Assembly: GCA_003978455.1 (NCBI GenBank) | Contig: QNZT01000179.1 | Coordinates: 1-24,048 of the forward strand | Source of the DNA: Sulfurospirillum sp. | Lineage (GTDB): Bacteria > Campylobacterota > Campylobacteria > Campylobacterales > QNZT01 | Length of the DNA: 24,048 nt | Reading direction: 5' to 3' | Shown: piece by piece, positions 7,963 to 13,646 of the stretch | How the letters are laid out: every line of letters begins with the position of its first letter | How positions within the stretch are numbered: the stretch's first letter is position 1 | Notes under the pieces: generated by a model | What the model was told of the DNA's origin: nothing | Database searches by the model: none | The model's input: the letters and a program-made list of their open reading frames with translations, nothing else | Made by a program: the position numbers and the translations under genes

Positions 7963-8181
7963 CTATTCTCCTTGTTGTGTGAGTTGTTGCAGGATATACT
8001 CGCTGCGCTGCTGATCGGTTTGAAAGTGCTCTTTCAGGATATCCGGGAAAAAGAAGTATTTGACGACCGCGAAGAGTATGAAGAGCTTGATCGCGACCAG
8101 AAGCCAGAGCTTTTTCCCCAGCTTCATGGAGGCGAACCCGTCACGGTAGAAACGGTAGATGCGATATACAGTATGTTTCAT
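7963..8181 (-). CDS. DUF4492 small membrane protein, first gene of the cyd operon
   Basis: 72 residues. A short basic N-terminus (YRIYRFYRDGFASMKLGKKL) leads into one membrane helix (about residues 25-44, WLLVAIKLFILFAVVKYFFF), then PDILKEHFQTDQQRSEYILQ. This pattern matches the DUF4492 family, which is found beside cydA in Bacteroidetes and Campylobacterota. It is one base away from cydA and carries the cydA ribosome-binding site in its 3' end. An assembly or accessory role for cytochrome bd is inferred from that conserved linkage; no biochemical function is known to me. The start is preceded by CGGAG nine bases upstream. Confidence 0.85.
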   Translation of the reverse strand: MKHTVYRIYRFYRDGFASMKLGKKLWLLVAIKLFILFAVVKYFFFPDILKEHFQTDQQRSEYILQQLTQQGE

Positions 8182-8233
8182 AGCAAATACTCCGATTTCT
8201 CAAATATGACGATATAATACCACTTTTTACTAT

Positions 8234-8239
8234 ATTATA
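8234..8239 (-). promoter_or_regulatory. Candidate -10 box of the cyd operon
   Basis: On the minus strand TATAAT lies in GACGGTATAATATAG, about 53 bases before the DUF4492 ATG. A second AT-rich box, TATTAT (8214-8219), lies closer. The imperfect dyad TTAG-N4-CTGA just upstream (8244-8255) could bind a regulator. No good -35 is present. Confidence 0.4.
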
Positions 8240-8267
8240 CCGTCAGTTGGCTAACAAATCTGCTACT

Positions 8268-8399
8268 TTAGTCTCTTTGGTTTCCGAAAAATTCCAGAAA
8301 AAGTACAAACAGATTGATGAAATCCAGATAGAGCGAAAGTGCACCCACGATCGCCACACGGCTGAGGCTTGCAGGATCGGAATCTACCATCTGAGAGCT
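8268..8399 (-). pseudogene. 3' remnant of a Bax-inhibitor-1 (YccA/YbhL) family gene
   Basis: Reading minus from 8390, the open frame encodes about 40 residues including SRVAIVGALSLYLDFINLFV and ending LFLEFFGNQRD, then stop. This is the characteristic final helix and tail of BI-1/UPF0005 membrane proteins (GALxLYLDFINLFxxLLxxFG). Only the C-terminal end exists. Immediately upstream is the stop of an unrelated 76-residue membrane protein, so the first 180-200 codons are gone. The join falls near 8391-8410. I see no start or ribosome-binding site for it. Deletion or replacement of the 5' part is the simple explanation. Confidence 0.8.
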
Positions 8400-8410
8400 A
8401 GTAATTGCTT

Positions 8411-8641
8411 TTATGAGAGGTAAGTTGTTTTGATCTTATGTAGCAGATACCAGGCGATGACGGTGGAGAAGAGTACATTGAGAGCGATGAGCCAGATATC
8501 GCTGGTGGTGGGCATGACCATGATATCTTCTCCCAGTTTAGGATTGGAGTACCACCTAAGGAGTGAAAAGAGCCTGTCGATCACCCAGTAGGCAAAATAT
8601 GCCAGGATATTGAACAGAATAAATGCGGTAAATTTTGACAT
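8411..8641 (-). CDS. Small two-TM membrane protein, unknown
   Basis: 76 residues with two hydrophobic helices (about residues 5-25, FTAFILFNILAYFAYWVIDR, and 50-68, WLIALNVLFSTVIAWYLLHK) joined by a polar loop (RWYSNPKLGEDIMVMPTTSD). The longer upstream start is rejected because AGGAAA lies seven bases before the ATG at 8641. I do not recognise the family. It sits directly against the truncated BI-1 remnant, suggesting that it arrived with, or survived, the rearrangement that removed that gene's 5' part. Confidence 0.6.
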   Translation of the reverse strand: MSKFTAFILFNILAYFAYWVIDRLFSLLRWYSNPKLGEDIMVMPTTSDIWLIALNVLFSTVIAWYLLHKIKTTYLS

Positions 8642-8657
8642 CTTTTTCCTTGGTTGT

Positions 8658-8786
8658 TTATGGGTGTATAAGCACAAAAGATACCTGTTGCGATTCTGTC
8701 CGTTTTATAATTGAGTCAAAGGAGCCGGAAGAACCTACCATCTCTTCGCCTGTCGCTTTGAGAGTTTGGGTATCAAAAGGGTTAGA
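8658..8786 (-). other. Unassigned 42-codon open stretch, possible gene remnant
   Basis: One minus-strand frame is open between stops and reads a protein-like sequence including KATGEEMVGSSGSFDSIIKR. The GSSGSFDSI part faintly recalls Ppx/GppA phosphatases. There is no good start for a full gene. It may be a decayed fragment next to the BI-1 remnant, or chance. Together with the ars promoter this fills the 8642-8891 gap. Confidence 0.2.
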
Positions 8787-8826
8787 TTACAAATATATAC
8801 AACAAAAAGAGACCTTTGCGACTTAC

Positions 8827-8842
8827 ATCAATATATCTTGAT
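8827..8842. promoter_or_regulatory. ArsR operator
   Basis: ATCAA-N6-TTGAT is a perfect-arm dyad of the type bound by ArsR/SmtB repressors. Its right arm overlaps the -35 hexamer of the ars promoter, so bound ArsR would block RNA polymerase. Arsenite binding to ArsR should release it (known for the family). Confidence 0.75.
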
Positions 8843-8866
8843 ATATAAAAAATGTTCTGTTATACT
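8838..8866 (+). promoter_or_regulatory. ars operon sigma70 promoter
   Basis: The -35 TTGATA (8838-8843), a 17-base spacer and the -10 TATACT (8861-8866) form a near-consensus promoter. The start point would be near 8873, followed by GAAGGAG (8877-8883) and the arsR ATG at 8892. It overlaps the operator at 8827-8842. Confidence 0.75.
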
Positions 8867-8891
8867 GTCACCTCATGAAGGAGCAGAGTAG

Positions 8892-9203
8892 ATGGATATC
8901 TTTCTCAAAACGATTTCAGCCGTCAATGATGAGACCAGAATCAGGATTTTACGTTTTATAAACGAAAACGGGGAAGTGTGTGTCTGTGATATCGAGTCTT
9001 CATTTGATATGATCCAGTCGCGCATCTCCCGTCATCTGAAGATTTTGAAAGATGCAGGTTTTTTAAAAGTGGATCGGCGGGGTAGGTGGGCATATTATAC
9101 TATTCGCAAACCGCTGGATAAATTTCGCGTAGAGATTCTCAAAGAGATAGGTTATCTGGAACTTGATATCCCGTCACTAAAAGGAGTATGCAAAAGTGGA
9201 TAA
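8892..9203 (+). CDS. arsR: ArsR family arsenite-responsive repressor
   Basis: 103 residues with a winged helix-turn-helix fold. The metalloid site is visible as EVCVCD (C30, C32), the same spacing as the C32/C34 pair of E. coli ArsR. The recognition helix follows (SRISRHLKILKDAGFLKVDR) and then the wing (RGRWAYYTI). It represses its own operon by binding the dyad at 8827-8842 and lets go when As(III) binds the cysteines (family knowledge). It overlaps arsC by eight bases. The start has AAGGAG eight bases upstream. Confidence 0.93.
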   Translation: MDIFLKTISAVNDETRIRILRFINENGEVCVCDIESSFDMIQSRISRHLKILKDAGFLKVDRRGRWAYYTIRKPLDKFRVEILKEIGYLELDIPSLKGVCKSG

Positions 9204-9858
9204 AAAAGTGTTGGTACTTTGTACCGGGAACAGTTGCAGGAGCATCATCGCCGAGGCGCTGATCAACAAAGAGCTGGAAGGTATCCGTGCCTGGAGTTCC
9301 GGTGTCGCACCTTCGGGAAAAGTCAATCCAAATGCCAAAAAGGTACTGGAAGCACACGGCGTATGGGATGAGCGTTATCACTCTAAAAAGCTGGATGAAG
9401 TAGCAGATATCGACTTTGATCTGGTGGTAACGGTGTGTGATCATGCCAAAGAGAGTTGTCCTCAATTCCCCAAACCGGTGAAAGTAGTGCATGTCGGATT
9501 TGAAGATCCCGACGGCAAACCGTATGCGGCGTTTGAAAAAACTTATGAAGAGATCAAAGCAAAACTCTTACCAAAAATCAAAGAAGAACTGGAGGAAAAA
9601 ATGAAAAAAGATGTAGTCAAAACAAACAGCGGTGTGAAGATCTCCTTTACAGGTGTGGTACAGAAACAGCAGATTGTCAAGATGGTAGAGAATTGTGCTA
9701 CGGGTCAGTGTGAATGTATGAGCGATGAGACCAAAAAGAAGATCTCGGATATGCAAGTATCGGGAGAGGATGGTTCTGTTGAGCTCGATTTGAGCGGTGA
9801 TGTAAACAAAGAGGAGATTGAAGCGGCACTCAGACGATCCAAAGTCCTCAATAAATGA
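9196..9858 (+). CDS. arsC: Arsenate reductase (LMW-phosphatase/thioredoxin type) with extra C-terminal Cys domain
   Basis: 220 residues starting at GTG (GGAG upstream inside arsR). Residues 1-133 form a complete thioredoxin-coupled ArsC. The P-loop is CTGNSCRS (C9-S16), and the redox cysteines C81 and C88 (VTVCDHAKESCPQFP) match C82/C89 of the S. aureus enzyme. It reduces arsenate to arsenite for export by ArsB. Residues about 136-220 are an added domain (KISFTGVVQKQQIVKMVENC, then ATGQCECM, then SVELDLSGDVNKEEIEAAL) with C167, C172 and C174, not part of normal ArsC. An ATG at 9601 (M136) sits right after GGAGGAAAAA, an ideal ribosome-binding site, so the domain may also be made separately. 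Overlaps arsB by four bases. Confidence 0.93.
   Translation: MDKKVLVLCTGNSCRSIIAEALINKELEGIRAWSSGVAPSGKVNPNAKKVLEAHGVWDERYHSKKLDEVADIDFDLVVTVCDHAKESCPQFPKPVKVVHVGFEDPDGKPYAAFEKTYEEIKAKLLPKIKEELEEKMKKDVVKTNSGVKISFTGVVQKQQIVKMVENCATGQCECMSDETKKKISDMQVSGEDGSVELDLSGDVNKEEIEAALRRSKVLNK
9601..9858 (+). CDS. Possible internal translation product: stand-alone ArsC C-terminal Cys domain
   Basis: An in-frame ATG inside arsC, preceded by GGAGG with a five-base spacer, would give an 85-residue protein that starts exactly at the domain boundary. It would carry the cysteine motif C-x4-C-x-C (in NCATGQCECM). This looks like the scar of two genes that fused while the second gene's ribosome-binding site was kept as linker codons (ELEEKM). 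Whether it is translated separately is inference from sequence; a GAGGAA run can also arise by chance in Glu-rich linkers. Confidence 0.4.
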   Translation: MKKDVVKTNSGVKISFTGVVQKQQIVKMVENCATGQCECMSDETKKKISDMQVSGEDGSVELDLSGDVNKEEIEAALRRSKVLNK

Positions 9859-11108
9859 TACTCTCACTCTCGATTTTTCTGATAACGCTTATTTTTGTGA
9901 TCTGGCAGCCAAAAGGTTTGCAGATCGGGACGACGGCGGTGATCGGCGCGGTAGTCGCCTATGCGCTTGGGGTAGTTCATTTTCAGGATTTGATTGTTGT
10001 CTTTGGCATCGTCTGGGATGCTACACTGGCGTTTATCGGGATTATCATCCTCTCGATGGTACTGGATGAGATCGGATTTTTTGAATGGGCAGCATTGAAG
10101 ATGGCACGGCTCTCCGGCGGCAGCGGGGTAAAGATGTTTGTCTATTCTATCCTGCTGGGTGCACTGGTGGCTGCACTCTTTGCCAACGACGGTGCCGCAC
10201 TGATCCTCACGCCGATTCTTCTAGCAAAAATGCGTATCCTCAAGCTCAATGCAAAAACGATTCTGGCATTTTTGCTGGCGGGTGGATTTATCAGCGACAG
10301 TGCGTCGATCCCCTTTGTATTTTCCAACCTGACCAATATCGTTACTGCGGACTATTTTCACATCGGTTTTGGAACCTATTTTGCCCATATGTGGCTTCCG
10401 TTTGTGGTCAGCGTGATCGCTTCCATCGTGGTATTGTACGCGATTTTACACAAAGATATCCCCAAGAGAGTGGATATATCCTTGTTGAAATCGCCTGAAA
10501 GTGTCCTCAAAAGCAAACAGCTTTTTTACTTCAGCTGGTTTTTTTTGGCTCTACTGCTGGCAGGCTATTTTGTCGGGGAGCAGTATGGTGTACCGGTGTC
10601 GGTTTTTGCACTCGGCGGAGGTCTTCTCTTCTTGCTGATCGCGGCTAAGTTTAAAACGGTTGAGCCGCTGCACATCATCAAAAACGCACCGTGGCAGGTT
10701 GTCTGGTTCAGTCTGGGACTATATGTGGTAGTGTACGGACTCAAAAACGCGGGATTGACCGACTACCTGACACAGATACTCCAGACACTCAACCATCAGG
10801 GAGACCTGGTGGCGGTAGTAGGCACCGGTTTTATCAGCGCTGCGTTAAGTGCAGTCATGAACAATATGCCTACTATTATGATTATGGATATCGCACTTCA
10901 TGATATCGGTAATCAGGCGATGATCTACGCCAATATCATCGGCTGTAACCTCGGACCGAAAATGACACCGTTTGGTTCACTGGCAACGCTTTTGTGGCTG
11001 CATACTTTAAACCAGAAGGGAGTGAAAATAGGTTTTGGTGAGTATTCAAAATTTGGGTTGATAGTAACACCGCCTGTTTTGCTGGCGGTGTTACTGGCTT
11101 TGGTGTAG
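9855..11108 (+). CDS. arsB: Arsenite efflux permease
   Basis: 417 residues, entirely membrane, with about eleven to twelve hydrophobic segments. The family motifs are FANDGAALILTPILLAKM and GGFISDSASIPFVFSNLTNI in the first half and LSAVMNNMPTIMIMDIAL plus NIIGCNLGPKMTPFGSLATL in the second, which identify the ArsB (IT superfamily) arsenite/antimonite:H+ antiporter. Length is normal (about 425). Start ATG overlaps the arsC stop (ATGA), completing arsR-arsC-arsB. It exports the arsenite made by ArsC across the inner membrane. It ends 25 bases from the convergent sodB stop; I see only a weak hairpin between them. Confidence 0.96.
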   Translation: MILSLSIFLITLIFVIWQPKGLQIGTTAVIGAVVAYALGVVHFQDLIVVFGIVWDATLAFIGIIILSMVLDEIGFFEWAALKMARLSGGSGVKMFVYSILLGALVAALFANDGAALILTPILLAKMRILKLNAKTILAFLLAGGFISDSASIPFVFSNLTNIVTADYFHIGFGTYFAHMWLPFVVSVIASIVVLYAILHKDIPKRVDISLLKSPESVLKSKQLFYFSWFFLALLLAGYFVGEQYGVPVSVFALGGGLLFLLIAAKFKTVEPLHIIKNAPWQVVWFSLGLYVVVYGLKNAGLTDYLTQILQTLNHQGDLVAVVGTGFISAALSAVMNNMPTIMIMDIALHDIGNQAMIYANIIGCNLGPKMTPFGSLATLLWLHTLNQKGVKIGFGEYSKFGLIVTPPVLLAVLLALV

Positions 11109-11133
11109 AAGAGGGGTTTCTTCTTCAAAAAGA

Positions 11134-11817
11134 TTATGTCGTCGGTTCATTCTCTTTCGACATCTCATCGATGATATCGCACAACGGGTCGTCAGGATCA
11201 TTGCAGGGCGGCAATGCACCGGTGTTTTTAAGATGCTCTTTGTCTGCAAAGATTTTAGAGGCGTTGTCCCAGTTGGCAAGTTTCCAGAAAGTCTCGACAT
11301 AATTTGCTCTTGCGTTGCGATAATCGATATAGTAGGCGTGTTCCCACACATCACAGGTCAGTAGCGGTGTTTCATGATGTTCCAGCGGGGTGTGTGCGTT
11401 TGAGGTGGTTCTGATCTGTAGTTTTTCATGTTGGTCAACTACAAGCCAGCACCATCCGGAACCAAAAATATTGATTGCTGCATCGGTAAATAGGTCAAGA
11501 AATTTTTCTATCGATCCAAATGTTTCATCGATTGCTCTGTGTAGCGCCTTGGAGGGGTGTGTAGGTTCAGGCGAGAGGCTGTGCCAGTAGAAGTTGTGGT
11601 TGAACGTCTGTGCCGCGTTATTGAAGATAGCACCGTCGCTTTGGTGGATGATTTCTTCGAGAGACAGGGCTTCATACTCTGTACCTTTGATGAGCGCATT
11701 GAGCTTATTGACATAGCCGGCATGGTGTTTTCCATGATGGTATTCCAGTGTTTCACTGGAAATGAGCGGTTCGAGTGCTTTGAGATCGTATGGTAGATCC
11801 GGTAATTGGTGTATCAT
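11134..11817 (-). CDS. sodB: Superoxide dismutase, iron type
   Basis: 227 residues. It starts MIHQLPDLPYDLKALEPLIS, typical of Fe/Mn SODs. Metal ligands are H27 (LEYHHGKHH), the His in FNHNFYWHSL, and the Asp and His of DVWEHAYYIDYRN. NNAAQTFNHNFYW with its Gln before the His points to the iron form. The ATG at 11817 is chosen over the GTG two codons upstream because AGGAGG lies five bases before it and overlaps that GTG. No signal peptide, so cytosolic. Stands alone, convergent with arsB and divergent from the secreted LamG/DUF1080-like gene. Removes superoxide, fitting a microaerophile. Confidence 0.96.
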   Translation of the reverse strand: MIHQLPDLPYDLKALEPLISSETLEYHHGKHHAGYVNKLNALIKGTEYEALSLEEIIHQSDGAIFNNAAQTFNHNFYWHSLSPEPTHPSKALHRAIDETFGSIEKFLDLFTDAAINIFGSGWCWLVVDQHEKLQIRTTSNAHTPLEHHETPLLTCDVWEHAYYIDYRNARANYVETFWKLANWDNASKIFADKEHLKNTGALPPCNDPDDPLCDIIDEMSKENEPTT

Positions 11818-11932
11818 GGTCACCTCCTCGTTTAAGATATGACATGATAGAACGTTTCGGATTAAAATAGACTAAAGATAAAAAGTTACAAAAATAATAA
11901 TTTATAATATTTCTTGAAAATATAAAATAGGG

Positions 11933-11938
11933 TATAAT
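11933..11938 (+). promoter_or_regulatory. Candidate -10 box of the transporter operon
   Basis: TATAAT in the context AGGGTATAATATAAC lies 22 bases before the ATG at 11960; another TATAAT is at 11903-11908. The surrounding 11880-11945 is extremely AT-rich. No clear -35 at the right spacing. AAAAGGAG (11946-11953) is the ribosome-binding site. Confidence 0.5.
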
Positions 11939-11959
11939 ATAACAAAAAGGAGTTATCCG

Positions 11960-12619
11960 ATGTTTTCAAATAGATGGAGACTTGTATTTCCTGCATTGGC
12001 TGTTGGGATGGTACTGTATGCGGTGAATGTAGAGGTAAATTACGATTTTGAAAAGACAAAAACCGGTGCATTGCCGCAGGGATGGGTGAGTGGGGCGACA
12101 CATCCTTCTCAAAAATCCGGGAATTGGCAGGTTGTGGAAGATACAACTGCGCCATCCGGCAAAAAAGTACTGCGTCTTTCAGACGTCGGTGCCAACAGAG
12201 GCAGTACATTTAATCTTTGTTATACCAAAGAGATTCCCTTTCATGATGGTGTGATCAGTGTAAAATTCAGAGCCGACAGTGGGCGAATCGACGAGGGTGG
12301 CGGCATCATGTGGCGTGTGAAAGATGCCGATAACTATTACGTTGTCCGGTTCAATCCTCTGGAAGACAATTTTCGGTTTTATTCGGTGAAGAACGGTGTA
12401 CGCAGGCAGATTGCATCGGCGGATATAACACTCCCCAAAGGGTGGCATGAGATGATGATCGCACAAAAAGGGAACCGTTTTGCAGCATTTTTGGATGGCA
12501 AGCGGCTTCTTGAAGCGAAAGATGATACCTTTGTAGAAAAAGGAGGTGTCGGGCTCTGGACCAAAGCGGACGCGGCGACCTCATTTGACGACTTTCATGT
12601 CAGTGCGGAGATAGAGTGA
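11960..12619 (+). CDS. Secreted LamG/DUF1080-like beta-sandwich protein
   Basis: 219 residues with an N-terminal signal-like helix (RWRLVFPALAVGMVLYAVNV). The rest looks like a concanavalin/LamG-type fold as in DUF1080: DFEKTKTGALPQGWVSGATH, GSTFNLCYTKEIPFHDG, GGGIMWRVKDADNYYVVRFN, then FAAFLDGKRLLEA and GGVGLWTKADAATSFDDFHV at the end. This family includes sugar-active and carbohydrate-binding proteins, but I see no catalytic signature, so a binding role is as likely. Its stop overlaps the binding-protein start (TGATG), so it is the first gene of a four-gene operon with an ABC transporter. Exported to the periplasm (inferred). Strong AAGGAG site. Confidence 0.7.
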   Translation: MFSNRWRLVFPALAVGMVLYAVNVEVNYDFEKTKTGALPQGWVSGATHPSQKSGNWQVVEDTTAPSGKKVLRLSDVGANRGSTFNLCYTKEIPFHDGVISVKFRADSGRIDEGGGIMWRVKDADNYYVVRFNPLEDNFRFYSVKNGVRRQIASADITLPKGWHEMMIAQKGNRFAAFLDGKRLLEAKDDTFVEKGGVGLWTKADAATSFDDFHVSAEIE

Positions 12620-13638
12620 TGGGTGCAAGAGCGGTAGCGCTGCTTCTGCTAACAGGGATAGGTCTTTTTTTCACTGCCTGCTCACCTAAAGAGGAGGGTA
12701 ACCGCGTCACCGTCTACGTCTCCGAAGATCAGGTGTTTTCCGAGCCGGTGCTCAAAGCATTCGAAAAGGAGACGGGTATCAGAGTCGATGCCGTCTACGA
12801 TACCGAAGAGTCCAAAGGGACGGGTGTCATGAACCGCCTGATCGCGGAGAAGAACAATCCGCAGGCGGATGTCTATTGGGCCAACGAACCGATCAGAGCG
12901 GAAGTGTTGCGGCAGAGGGGGATTCTGGCGCCCTACAAAAGCCCTCATGCGGAGGGAATCCCCTCCCTTTTTGTCCAAAGAGAGCACTACTGGACGGGTT
13001 TCTCTGCCAGGGTGCGGCTCTTTGTCGTCAACAACAGAGCCGTGAAAAAGCCGACATCGATTTTCGACTACACCGATCCCGCTTTCAAAGGCAAAGGGGT
13101 CATTGCTAATCCACTCTTCGGTACGACCACCTCTCATGTGGCGGCGCTCTTTACGGTGCTGGGAGATGCCAAAGCGGAAGCCTTCATGAACGAGCTCAAA
13201 GCCAATGATATTGCCCTCTCCACCAGCAATGGTGAGAGTGCCGATTTTGTCGCGTCTGGGTCGTACGATTTTTCGCTGGTGGACAGTGACGACGCGATGA
13301 GTCGCCTCAGACAGAAAGCGCCGATCACCTTCGTCTATCCCGATCAGGGGGCGGATCAGATCGGTGCTTTTGTCGTGCCCAATGCTGTCATGCTGATTCG
13401 TGGTGCGCCCCATCCCAAAGCGGCAAAAAAGTTGATCGACTATCTGCTCTCTAAAAAGACGGAAGAGAAGCTCGCGTTTGCCGAGTGCGCACAGATCCCG
13501 CTGCATCGGGGTGTGCCGATGCCTGACGGGCTCGAACCGATAGACCGGATCAAAGTGATGGAGGTCGATTACGCCGAAGTCGCGCAAAAACTGGTCGAGA
13601 TTCAGCCGTGGCTGAAGCAGTGGCTGGCGCGAAAGTAA
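12619..13638 (+). CDS. ABC transporter periplasmic binding lipoprotein, FbpA/AfuA family
   Basis: About 339 residues. The signal peptide ends in the lipobox FFTAC, so it is a lipoprotein. The body fits the ferric-iron type binding-protein family (COG1840-like): NRVTVYVSEDQVFSEPVLKA, GVMNRLIAEKNNPQADVYWA, then ANPLFGTTTSHVAALF and the C-terminal helices. In true Fe(III)-binding FbpA the segment after GxY carries the Tyr-Tyr ligand pair. Here it reads YDFSLVDSDDAMSRL with Asp224-Asp225 in that place, so ferric iron as substrate is doubtful; sugar phosphates or phosphonates are known in sister families. The ATG at 12619 is chosen (GGAG eight to nine bases upstream, TGATG overlap); a GTG one codon earlier is possible. 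Followed by its permease and ATPase. Confidence 0.85.
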   Translation: MGARAVALLLLTGIGLFFTACSPKEEGNRVTVYVSEDQVFSEPVLKAFEKETGIRVDAVYDTEESKGTGVMNRLIAEKNNPQADVYWANEPIRAEVLRQRGILAPYKSPHAEGIPSLFVQREHYWTGFSARVRLFVVNNRAVKKPTSIFDYTDPAFKGKGVIANPLFGTTTSHVAALFTVLGDAKAEAFMNELKANDIALSTSNGESADFVASGSYDFSLVDSDDAMSRLRQKAPITFVYPDQGADQIGAFVVPNAVMLIRGAPHPKAAKKLIDYLLSKKTEEKLAFAECAQIPLHRGVPMPDGLEPIDRIKVMEVDYAEVAQKLVEIQPWLKQWLARK

Positions 13639-13646
13639 AAAGTAAT

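Noticed and set aside
8635..8841. 68-codon plus-strand frame before the ars promoter
   Set aside because: No ribosome-binding site, runs into the ars operator, and no family features; treated as non-coding.
11109..11133. Hairpin between the convergent arsB and sodB genes as a terminator
   Set aside because: Only a weak 5-bp stem (GAAGA/TCTTC) is present; not enough to call.
12682..13587. 301-codon minus-strand frame inside the binding-protein gene
   Set aside because: Arg/His-rich antisense shadow of a clear lipoprotein gene with correct start, overlaps and neighbours.
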